DNA of 7,388 nt. It comes from Candidatus Omnitrophota bacterium. GTDB lineage: Bacteria > Omnitrophota > Gorgyraeia > S143-82. The stretch covers positions 1-7,388 of the forward strand of contig JAMOOT010000276.1 in NCBI GenBank assembly GCA_027065215.1, read 5' to 3'. The notes beneath the pieces were generated by a model that did no database searches, had not been told where the DNA came from, and saw only the letters and a list, made by a program, of their open reading frames with translations. Numbering within the stretch: position 1 is the stretch's first letter; each line of letters begins with the position of its first letter. The position numbers were made by a program, and so were the translations under genes. Positions 1-6,296 of the stretch are shown here, piece by piece.

Positions 1-1150
1 TAATCTCCGTAGTAAACAACACAAAAATCCATTCAGTCCCTAACCAAAAGACCCTATAGTGCAGACTATACCCCCAAAGGATCAATACCCCCCCCAAAGA
101 CAAAGGTAACAGAGTAACTACCCACTTAGGCCGAAACAGTAACATAAACCCCAAGGCCAAAGACAGCACCGCTAACAACAATACTTGAACCCAAATAGGC
201 GGGCAATACAAAAGATCCCCATTTCTCAAACTTATCAAGCCAGCTGCTAATATGTGGTGCAATGGCCAACGGCGATTCCCAAAAGCAAAGAAGGTACTAT
301 CCGGCCCAGTAGTACACCCTACAATACAAATCTTCCCAGACAATAAGTCAGTGGAAGGAATATCAATCCCATGTCGGGCATACCTACGATATAATTTAGG
401 AGGCAGAATCTCTTGAATTGAATAAGTTTTTATTTCACTTAAATAGGAAAACAACCCAGGATAAATGGAGACCCCTTTGAAATAATCCAAAGGCAATGTA
501 AATTCTTTCCTGCCAAACTTCCACTTTATTCTGTTCCAACGAGGTGAGTAAGAAAACCTATTCTCATCAAACCCTTTCAATAAGGCCTCTGTTTTCGAAA
601 GCAAATGAGGGACAATCTTTCCCCGATAAGAGAAAAAGGGATAAAACCCTTCCACACTGCCCGTTGGCGAAAGATAAAAATTTGCTCCACCTACCATAAC
701 GTATGGCAATATCTTTCTCCATGGCAACCAAGAAATAACCCCAGCATTAACTATCCCGCCAAAATTAGTCCCTAACTTGCCAAACCAAACAGGGATAACA
801 ACATTCTCTTGTCGTTTCAACACCTTTATCAATGCCCGATCCCCAGCCGATCCTGATGCCCCTTGAATTGGAATGGCAAGGATTATCTGCTTTGCCTCTT
901 TCAATCGAGCCAAGATAAGGGCTAAAAGTTTTCGACTTACAGGGTACTCTGTGCGGTAAGTTTTCAACGATACCTCATCTATATCAACAACCGCGATCTC
1001 TTCATCAGAAGATGTAACTGTATTTTTCCCAAATAAATTAAAAATAAATTCTTTAAAATTATAATCCTCATTTAAGAATTTGGGAGAAAAAAAAGTAAAG
1101 TATATAGTTATGCATACAATAAAAGAAGTATAAATACCATATCGCCGCAT
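1..1150 (-). CDS. CHASE2-domain membrane sensor protein (3' end beyond window)
   Basis: The frame is open from the ATG at 1150 to the window edge, giving 383 residues and no stop, so the C-terminal output domain is not visible. Residues 4-22 form a membrane segment. Residues about 50-318 match the extracytoplasmic CHASE2 sensor: IAVVDIDEVSL (52-62) followed by YPVSR (69-73), an AGDRAL motif (102-107), and late in the domain SGKICIVGCTTGPDS (271-285) and the GDLLYCPP end (311-318). Three membrane segments follow, as is usual for CHASE2 (about 320-339, 343-362 and from 367 on). In this family the third is followed by a cytoplasmic GGDEF, nucleotide cyclase, histidine kinase or similar module; which one applies here cannot be said. 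The start is fixed by GGAGGA four bases upstream. It lies 26 bases after the PAS/pseudokinase gene and is probably the last visible gene of the operon. The usual acidic fDixF segment is replaced by LAIPIQGAS, so the ligand site may be atypical. Confidence 0.85.
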   Translation of the reverse strand, partial: MRRYGIYTSFIVCITIYFTFFSPKFLNEDYNFKEFIFNLFGKNTVTSSDEEIAVVDIDEVSLKTYRTEYPVSRKLLALILARLKEAKQIILAIPIQGASGSAGDRALIKVLKRQENVVIPVWFGKLGTNFGGIVNAGVISWLPWRKILPYVMVGGANFYLSPTGSVEGFYPFFSYRGKIVPHLLSKTEALLKGFDENRFSYSPRWNRIKWKFGRKEFTLPLDYFKGVSIYPGLFSYLSEIKTYSIQEILPPKLYRRYARHGIDIPSTDLLSGKICIVGCTTGPDSTFFAFGNRRWPLHHILAAGLISLRNGDLLYCPPIWVQVLLLAVLSLALGFMLLFRPKWVVTLLPLSLGGVLILWGYSLHYRVFWLGTEWIFVLFTTEI

Positions 1151-1154
1151 TTTA

Positions 1155-1160
1155 TCCTCC
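1155..1160 (-). promoter_or_regulatory. Ribosome binding site of the CHASE2 gene
   Basis: GGAGGA on the minus strand, followed by TAAA and ATG. It is the only strong Shine-Dalgarno site in the 26-base gap after the PAS/pseudokinase gene and selects the ATG at 1150 over an in-frame GTG 12 bases upstream. Confidence 0.8.
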
Positions 1161-1176
1161 ACAATCCATTTAATGA

Positions 1177-2238
1177 TTATAACTCTCTTGGGATAGATAT
1201 TCTAATCTTTTTCTCACCCATCGCTACATCCTTAACTTCTACTACCAGTTGCAGTTTTTTTTCTATCCATCGCATAAGGTTTTTCTCCAATCCACCTTCA
1301 ACACTCCAAGATAATTCCATCTCTTCCTGCCCATGCGATTTCACAAATGGAATCTTATCTTTTATAGAAACTACATCTCCACCTCTCCAGCACAGATCCA
1401 CATCAACTTTCTCCTCTCCCGGATATATGCCGATATTCAACTTCTCATGCTTTGGTAAAAATGACAACAAAACATCTAAAATTAGGACAAAAAACTGCTC
1501 GAGTTTAAATTCATCCGTTATCAATTCATCCCTACCATCTGCTGTTATCTCCACACGATTAACTACATTCTCTGCCACTAACAACATAAGGGCTTTATTT
1601 AGGACATCAAAGACACGAATCTTCTTCAGATTAATCCTTTCGCATATAAGGTCTATTCTAGCATGTTCCAACAAGCGATCGTAAGTAGCGCGTAGTTTAT
1701 CTACTTCTTCTATGGCCGACTCCAATAAAGACATACCTTCTGGATCAGCAGAGTAAAATTCAACAAAATCACCTAAAAGGCGAGAAAGATTATGTAATGG
1801 TAAATACATATTTTTGCTTATATCGGAAAGAAAGGACCTCTTTAGATAATTAATCCAAGAAAATGAGGATATCTCTTCCTGCACAATCGCATCTCTAAAC
1901 ACGAAAATATAACCCACCCGATTACCTTGTTCATCTATTAATAGATCGCCTGAGACGGTTAATGGTAAAATGACCCCTTTACTGGTAACAAAATTAATCC
2001 GTCTGGGGATTACACAAACCCCTGTAGATTCTAATTCCTTTATCACCTTATTCAAGACCTCTTTCACTTTCCAAGGTAAAACATCAATCACTGACTTGCC
2101 ACGACATGGATCCAACTCTAACATTATCTCTAAATTCCTATTCACATCTAATATTTGAAGATGCGCGTCGCATATAAGTAATCCTTCATTCACAGCATCT
2201 TTTGTAACCTGCCAAAATAATCTGTCATCCATAATCAC
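1177..2238 (-). CDS. PAS-domain protein with degenerate histidine-kinase-like region
   Basis: This is a cytoplasmic protein of 353 residues with no membrane segment. Residues about 10-118 look like a PAS domain (DAVNEGLLICD near 14-24, ending in a GYIFVFRD strand at 109-116). Residues 136-195 align with the dimerisation helix hairpin of histidine kinases: FLSDISKNMYLPL (136-148) matches the F-xx-SHELRTPL H-box, but the phospho-accepting His is Lys142 and the next Glu is Asn143. Residues 242-262 follow the D-xx-rL-xQ-xxxN-xxxNA-xK pattern of the ATP-binding domain, with D242, L246 and Q248 kept, but the two N-box Asn are Leu252 and Val256. The DxGxG box is replaced around 283-289. The fold may persist, but kinase activity is very unlikely. 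The GTG at 2238 overlaps the HDOD stop (GTGA); an ATG at 2232 is an equally possible start, since GAGG lies 5 bases before the GTG and 11 before the ATG. It probably acts as a sensor or scaffold. Confidence 0.8.
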   Translation of the reverse strand: MIMDDRLFWQVTKDAVNEGLLICDAHLQILDVNRNLEIMLELDPCRGKSVIDVLPWKVKEVLNKVIKELESTGVCVIPRRINFVTSKGVILPLTVSGDLLIDEQGNRVGYIFVFRDAIVQEEISSFSWINYLKRSFLSDISKNMYLPLHNLSRLLGDFVEFYSADPEGMSLLESAIEEVDKLRATYDRLLEHARIDLICERINLKKIRVFDVLNKALMLLVAENVVNRVEITADGRDELITDEFKLEQFFVLILDVLLSFLPKHEKLNIGIYPGEEKVDVDLCWRGGDVVSIKDKIPFVKSHGQEEMELSWSVEGGLEKNLMRWIEKKLQLVVEVKDVAMGEKKIRISIPREL

Positions 2239-3077
2239 ATCCCCCTCAGAAACTCAATAAATACTTGTGCTTTCTCTAATTCTTGAGAAACTTTTTCTTT
2301 AATCCTCTCCCATTCTGTCCCCATCACACCTTCTAAATCCAGTGTAATTACATTTCCGTCCCCGCCATCCCCTATTCCCATAGTCCTGATCAACTGATCA
2401 GCCCAATAAACCCACCGAACATTATCCTTTCTCGCTATAAGATCCTGGTCATGGTGATAACCAACCACCTCTATGAGTTCTTCTGGCATCTTCCAATAAA
2501 CAAACAAATCGTACCCAATAGAAGTATGCGGTAGAACTTCTCTTTCTATTTCTATCTGATAAAAGGGGATCCCTCTCTGCTTAGATTCACGAACCAAACT
2601 CAAAAAAAGATCTGGAGCCAATGCCAACATAGCCAATTTGCCTATATCATGCATAAGGCCATACGTAAATAACTCTTCCTTATCTTTTCTTCCCATCTCT
2701 AATGCTATAACCTTAGAGGCGCAGGCAACTCCAACACAATGTACCCAAAAAGACTTTACATCAAACTCAGGAGTAGACTTTAACTTTTCTAATAAAGAAT
2801 ACATAGATAGTCCTAATATCAAATTCTTGACAGTATTAAACCCTAAAATCACAATTGCATGGGTTACGGATGTAATTTTACCCCTATATCCATAGTAAGC
2901 GGAATTCACAACTTTCAGTAGTTTGGAACTCATAGAAACATCGTGGGCTATCATCTCAGTAATATCCTTGGCTGATACCCGAGGGTCTCTAATAGCCACT
3001 AAGACACTATTTACCGACTCAGGTAGAGGTGGAATTTGAGAAAAATCTCGCAATTTCTCACGCAATCGGTCTTTCAT
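2235..3077 (-). CDS. HDOD domain signalling protein
   Basis: At 280 residues this is essentially a stand-alone HDOD domain. The N-terminal helical part carries the family signature IPPLPESV (15-22), then DPRVSAKDI, an HDVSMSSKLLKVVNSAYYG stretch (45-63) and the ITSVTHAIVILG segment (68-79). The second half is an HD-like fold with H113, H143-D144 (in MHDIGKL), H184, H208-H209 and D227 (in WADQL), so the positions that bind metal in true HD hydrolases are all occupied. HDOD proteins are generally regarded as non-enzymatic regulators linked to two-component, c-di-GMP and motility signalling; no substrate can be assigned here. The start is the ATG at 3077, preceded by GGAGGA six bases away that lies in the final codons of the upstream coiled-coil gene, two bases from its stop. 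The stop overlaps the next gene. There is no added receiver or EAL domain, so a partner protein probably supplies the input. Confidence 0.93.
   Translation of the reverse strand: MKDRLREKLRDFSQIPPLPESVNSVLVAIRDPRVSAKDITEMIAHDVSMSSKLLKVVNSAYYGYRGKITSVTHAIVILGFNTVKNLILGLSMYSLLEKLKSTPEFDVKSFWVHCVGVACASKVIALEMGRKDKEELFTYGLMHDIGKLAMLALAPDLFLSLVRESKQRGIPFYQIEIEREVLPHTSIGYDLFVYWKMPEELIEVVGYHHDQDLIARKDNVRWVYWADQLIRTMGIGDGGDGNVITLDLEGVMGTEWERIKEKVSQELEKAQVFIEFLRGM
2241..2247 (-). promoter_or_regulatory. Ribosome binding site of the PAS/pseudokinase gene
   Basis: GAGGGGG on the minus strand, inside the last codons of the HDOD gene. It can serve either the GTG at 2238 (GAGG core 5 bases away) or the ATG at 2232 (poly-G end 8 bases away), so the start is ambiguous by two codons. 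Confidence 0.55.
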
Positions 3078-3079
3078 TT

Positions 3080-4477
3080 TTAATCCTCCAATATAAGGTT
3101 AACGCTATCCAACATATATTTTGCTACTGTATTATCAGGATCTCTTTTTAACACTTCCATTAACAACTTTTGGGCTAATTCATAATTCTCTGCATCAATG
3201 GCTTTCATTGCTTCGTCAAAGATTTTTCCCTTTGGTTGAGAATCTACGTTTGTTAATTGATCCCTCTCTTTTGTGTTATCGGATCTTTCGGATGTAGAAA
3301 CAGATCTGGGTTTTTGTGTGGTATCGGATTCAGATTGCAGCACCAATTGCTGCTTTAGGTTGGAAATCTTAGCCTTTAAATTGCGAATGATAATATCTCT
3401 TTCCTCTAACTGCTTCTCCAAACTCCTCAATGCTGCCTTTTGCTCTTTAAGATTGTTTTGAGATAGAGTTAATTTAGTGGACATATTTTCTTTTTCCACA
3501 CGTAAAGTCTCTATCTCACCCTTCATTGTTTGATTTTTGTACCGCAAATCACTAAGTCTGGAAAGACACTCCTGGTACTTCTTCTCTTTTGAAGAAACCT
3601 TTGTACTAACTTCTTGTTTCAAGAGGCGATAATCCCGCGAAAGTGTTTCATACTTACTCAATAAACTCTGAAATCTATCCTGTCTCCTTTTCAACTCTGC
3701 CTCTAATTTCTTAATTTGTGATACAAGGCTATCCCGTTCTGCTATAGTGTTAGATAGTTGTTTTTGAAGAGAAGATATTTTATCCTGATAACGCGATTCC
3801 AATTTTTGTTCAAGTGCAGAATAACTTTCTAATAATTTCTTTATCTTTTCATCTTTATCAGCCAGTTTTTCATTTTGTTCTCTTAACTTAGATTGCATTT
3901 CCTTAAGATTTTGTTCCACCCTCTCCTTAATCTGCACGAGTTCTTTTTTGCACTCGCCCTGCACCTTATCCAAGATATCTTTGTACACCTGTTCCTTCTT
4001 CTTCATCTCAAATGTATGTTTCTCCTCTAACATTTTTATTTTCCCCTCGTAAGACTGTTTTAACTCTTCTATTTTTTCTTGATAAGACTTTTGCCAGGTC
4101 TCTTTTTCTTCTACTATTTGTTTTTTTAAGGCACTCAATTCTTGTTGGGCCTCTCTTAATCTTTGCTCAAGAATTTGACGGTTACAATTTTCTCCTGCTT
4201 TAAGTTTCTGTTTTAACCTCGAAATTAAATTATCTAATTTAACCTTAATCCTTTCATCTTCCGGGAATATAAAAGACGCCCTTGAGAGCAAACTCAATGC
4301 CATTACTAAATCGCCTTTGTCCTTTGCTTCCTTTGCCTGTCGGTAAAACACATCTGCCCGTTTAACCAATTCCTGCCATACATCATCACATCTTGCCCAC
4401 ATAGGAACTGCACTTTGTAGGACAAAAAACAACAAAAGTATAATGCTCTTCAGATTTCTCTCCTTATTCCTTTTCAT
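3080..4477 (-). CDS. Exported coiled-coil protein with terminal TPR-like repeats
   Basis: This is a predicted secreted or envelope protein of 465 residues. A basic N-terminus (KRNKERNLK) precedes a hydrophobic core and a probable signal peptidase I site after the Ala of VPMWA (residue 28). The following ArgCys does not make a lipobox, so a lipoprotein is unlikely. Residues about 41-74 look like one TPR-type helix pair (QAKEAKDKGDLVMALSLLSRA, then FPED). Residues about 100-385 are a long, very charged heptad-rich coiled coil. A Ser/Thr-rich linker (about 385-415) leads to a C-terminal TPR-like unit with IDAENYELAQKLLMEVLKRDPDN. I do not recognise a named family. An upstream in-frame ATG at 4501 has no ribosome binding site and would put eight residues before the signal peptide, so 4477 is preferred (GAGAG seven bases upstream, GGGAG adjacent). 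It overlaps the HD-GYP gene by 14 bases. A role as an envelope scaffold or spacer for motility is a guess from context. Confidence 0.8.
   Translation of the reverse strand: MKRNKERNLKSIILLLFFVLQSAVPMWARCDDVWQELVKRADVFYRQAKEAKDKGDLVMALSLLSRASFIFPEDERIKVKLDNLISRLKQKLKAGENCNRQILEQRLREAQQELSALKKQIVEEKETWQKSYQEKIEELKQSYEGKIKMLEEKHTFEMKKKEQVYKDILDKVQGECKKELVQIKERVEQNLKEMQSKLREQNEKLADKDEKIKKLLESYSALEQKLESRYQDKISSLQKQLSNTIAERDSLVSQIKKLEAELKRRQDRFQSLLSKYETLSRDYRLLKQEVSTKVSSKEKKYQECLSRLSDLRYKNQTMKGEIETLRVEKENMSTKLTLSQNNLKEQKAALRSLEKQLEERDIIIRNLKAKISNLKQQLVLQSESDTTQKPRSVSTSERSDNTKERDQLTNVDSQPKGKIFDEAMKAIDAENYELAQKLLMEVLKRDPDNTVAKYMLDSVNLILED
3084..3089 (-). promoter_or_regulatory. Ribosome binding site of the HDOD gene
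   Basis: GGAGGA on the minus strand, spaced six bases from the ATG at 3077. It is embedded in the last Leu-Glu-Asp codons of the TPR/coiled-coil gene, which fixes the HDOD start and ties the two genes together. Confidence 0.85.
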
Positions 4478-5708
4478 CTCCCAACTCTCGCAAAAGATCA
4501 TCGGGAATTAAACGTAAAATCTTCTGTTTAAGATCAGAGTCATCTGAGTCCACAGCAACTCCTTTAATCTCTTTGTCTAACTCTTTTATTACAACTTCCT
4601 TTCCAATAGAATATCGATTCCCCTTGATGTCCTCAACCACCAAAACCCGCATTTCACCTGCCATTCTTACAGATAGAACCAAACCTACCTCTCCTGATGC
4701 CAAGATTACTCGTTCCCCAACATAATAAGGACTGACATACCGTTCCAGAAGATTTAAGGCCTTTTCGTCAAATAGGGTTCCTATAAATTTCTTCATCGCC
4801 ATAAGTACTTTTATAGGATTGTATATCCAACGCAATGACTCAAAGGTCTCAGCTACAGAGACGATCTTACTATACAAATGCATCTGACGGGGATATCCGT
4901 AAAAATCCTTTTCTGGAATATCATCAGGATATCCACTGTTGTTAAGATAACGATGATGTTCCAAGGCAATAATTCCCATTCGAGGGCCAAATACATCGGT
5001 CTCATTTATCACCATACATCCAACCCTCGGGTGACGAAAGAAGAACTCCTCCCCTCGAGGACTGGAAAGAGACCATGCAGTATCAACAAAACCAACATCT
5101 GTAAGCAATGCACCCGAAATAAGATAAAACATCCTATCGGAATTAAATTCTCCATAATGTAATGCTATAATGCCCGATATTATCGCAACATTTATGCCGT
5201 GGTTTATCCTAAAATTAGAATCGGTATATACATTCGGCAGGGGACTTACCTTCCTTTGAGTGTAATGAGCCCTCACAACATAAGTCAGATCTTGCAATAT
5301 CTTACGATATTTCTGCAAGGTATTAAATGGCAAATTTGAATACCGCTGCCAGTAATCTCGAAATGTATAATCCAATTTTGCATTTTTACCCTTCTCTTCC
5401 AGAAATAGATCCAATACAACACCACAACGCGCAATTAAATCCTCCAACATAGCCCTCAATGCCACTCTGGTATCTTCATCAACAACAAGTTCCAGTTCTT
5501 CTCCACATAATGGATCCTGTAAAAACACATAATCAATACCGAGATTGTTCAACCGTTCGACTTGCTTGTGGCTTATTTCAATTCCTTTACCAGCAAACCG
5601 AATACGCATCCCACGGGCACTTAAATAAATGATATCTCGGGACAACTTAGCCGACCCACCAAATTGGTTTAACACACTTACTATGTTCTCAATCGGAACT
5701 ACTCTCAT
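4464..5708 (-). CDS. Degenerate HD-GYP domain protein, probably without phosphodiesterase activity
   Basis: 414 residues, cytoplasmic. Residues about 1-80 resemble the N-terminal domain common in clostridial-type HD-GYP proteins (VPIENI at the start, LSRDI, an RLNNLGIDYVFLQD strand, then VDEDTR). The HD-GYP domain spans about 165-325. It keeps H170 (NHGINVA), H226 (RHPRVG), H251-H252 and GYP at 259-261. However, the HDxGK signature is TDVGF (T203, D204, F207), the HHExxDGSGYP loop reads HHRYLNNSGYP (Arg for Glu, Asn256 for Asp), and the VAD motif is VAE (E287). Intact HD-GYP enzymes hydrolyse c-di-GMP using metals held by these residues, so activity here is doubtful and a binding role more likely. 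A C-terminal strand-rich piece with VGERVILASGEVGLVLSV (330-347) is the add-on typical of this family, followed by an acidic tail. The start overlaps the previous gene by 20 bases with only a weak GGGTAAG upstream, suggesting coupled translation. Confidence 0.88.
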   Translation of the reverse strand: MRVVPIENIVSVLNQFGGSAKLSRDIIYLSARGMRIRFAGKGIEISHKQVERLNNLGIDYVFLQDPLCGEELELVVDEDTRVALRAMLEDLIARCGVVLDLFLEEKGKNAKLDYTFRDYWQRYSNLPFNTLQKYRKILQDLTYVVRAHYTQRKVSPLPNVYTDSNFRINHGINVAIISGIIALHYGEFNSDRMFYLISGALLTDVGFVDTAWSLSSPRGEEFFFRHPRVGCMVINETDVFGPRMGIIALEHHRYLNNSGYPDDIPEKDFYGYPRQMHLYSKIVSVAETFESLRWIYNPIKVLMAMKKFIGTLFDEKALNLLERYVSPYYVGERVILASGEVGLVLSVRMAGEMRVLVVEDIKGNRYSIGKEVVIKELDKEIKGVAVDSDDSDLKQKILRLIPDDLLRELGDEKE

Positions 5709-6000
5709 ATCTTACCCGATAAAGATTGACTATTAGTTCTATCTCTCCTTTGTGTCTCCCCGTCTTCTTCATAATTTCTTCTGTCCCCAATCCCTTTCGA
5801 TATAGAGAAATTATCTCTTGGACAATAGGTTGGCCAAGAAAATCCTCCTCTGAAGTTTCTTGTCCCTTACTTAAAGAGCGAAGCAACTCTATCCTCTCAT
5901 CTGCTATCGCAATCAATTCTTTTAATCTCTTTTCTTTCTTCTCTAAAGCGCTAAATATCTCATCAAACAACTCATAGATATCTCTCAAACGCTTATCCAT
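5689..6000 (-). CDS. Small coiled-coil/HTH-like protein resembling the SwrB/YlxL C-terminal region
   Basis: 103 residues, soluble. Residues 1-45 are a charged helix likely to form a coiled coil (EKKEKRLKELIAIADERIELL). Residues about 58-95 form a helix-turn-helix-like unit: PIVQEIISLYRKGLGTEEI, then KKTGRHKGEIELIVNLY. This pattern (I-xx-L-xxxG-xxxxEI-xxx-tg-xxxgE-xELI-xxL) is seen at the C-terminus of SwrB/YlxL-type proteins encoded just after the flagellar sigma factor in Bacillus, where SwrB promotes flagellar assembly. The position two genes after fliA supports the link. Unlike SwrB, there is no N-terminal membrane segment. The helix-turn-helix look is also compatible with DNA binding, which cannot be excluded. 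The start ATG at 6000 shares one base with the preceding stop (TAATG) and has GGAGG four bases upstream. Family assignment is from pattern memory and is moderate. Confidence 0.75.
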   Translation of the reverse strand: MDKRLRDIYELFDEIFSALEKKEKRLKELIAIADERIELLRSLSKGQETSEEDFLGQPIVQEIISLYRKGLGTEEIMKKTGRHKGEIELIVNLYRVRYESSSD

Positions 6001-6296
6001 TATACCTCCACATCTATAATCTCTCCTTCTTCACCATCTTCTTTCTTCATTTTTCTATTATAGGTGCTCGCCTTCTTTCTCTCTCCTTTCTCTTTATATC
6101 TCCGCTCACTTATCTGTATCTCGCTACTTCTATCCGGCTGAACTACCTTATTCCTTTCCTCTCTTTTTTCTCTCTCCATCTCTTTAGCAATGTGGTCTTG
6201 CAAGACAAAATTGTGTTCTGTCTTGTTCGACTGAACCTTTTCAGCTCGCTGAATGTTAAAAATAGCCCCAATAAAATCTATTGGCCTCAAAGTCAT
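6000..6296 (-). CDS. Small charged, probably disordered protein of a flagellar-operon family
   Basis: 98 residues with no membrane segment. Only the two ends look ordered: an N-terminal LRPIDF (3-8) followed by a helix with RAEKVQ (17-22), and a C-terminal hydrophobic IIDVEV (93-98). The middle is rich in Lys, Arg and Glu and is probably disordered; its DNA is a long purine-rich stretch on the coding strand. A similar layout (RPID near the start, charged middle, IDI/V-xV end) occurs, from memory, in unnamed small proteins encoded beside the motility sigma factor in clostridial genomes. No function is known to me. The ATG overlaps the fliA stop (ATGA) and is preceded by AAGGGG four bases away, inside fliA, so it is expressed with the sigma factor. 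A role as a linker or binding partner of FliA or its neighbours is only inference. Confidence 0.7.
   Translation of the reverse strand: MTLRPIDFIGAIFNIQRAEKVQSNKTEHNFVLQDHIAKEMEREKREERNKVVQPDRSSEIQISERRYKEKGERKKASTYNRKMKKEDGEEGEIIDVEV
6005..6009 (-). promoter_or_regulatory. Ribosome binding site of the SwrB-like gene
   Basis: GGAGG on the minus strand, then TATA and ATG at 6000. It sits in the last codons of the preceding charged-protein gene and fixes the start. Confidence 0.8.

Noticed and set aside
1151..1176. A promoter or terminator in the 26-base gap before the CHASE2 gene
   Set aside because: The gap is taken up by a ribosome binding site; there is no hairpin with a T run and no room for a convincing -35/-10 pair.
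2235..3077. Calling the HDOD protein a c-di-GMP phosphodiesterase because of HDIGK
   Set aside because: The N-terminal IPPLP and NSAYYG motifs are specific to HDOD, there is no GYP motif, and the family has no established hydrolase activity.
3080..4477. Lipoprotein assignment for the exported coiled-coil protein because of Cys after the hydrophobic segment
   Set aside because: The residue before Cys is Arg (WARC), which does not fit a lipobox; a signal peptidase I site after Ala is more likely.
4478..4501. Longer N-terminus of the coiled-coil protein from the ATG at 4501
   Set aside because: No ribosome binding site precedes it, it would deepen the overlap with the HD-GYP gene, and it would place eight residues before a normal signal peptide.
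1427..5977. Several plus-strand open frames of about 60-94 codons (for example 1427-1684, 2638-2895, 4878-5162 and 5726-5977)
   Set aside because: All lie antisense within confident minus-strand genes, have no domain signatures and show composition expected from the reverse complement of coding DNA.
6010..6180. Pyrimidine-rich plus-strand stretch as a simple repeat or regulatory tract
   Set aside because: It is explained by Lys, Arg and Glu codons of the 98-residue protein on the minus strand and has no regular repeat unit.
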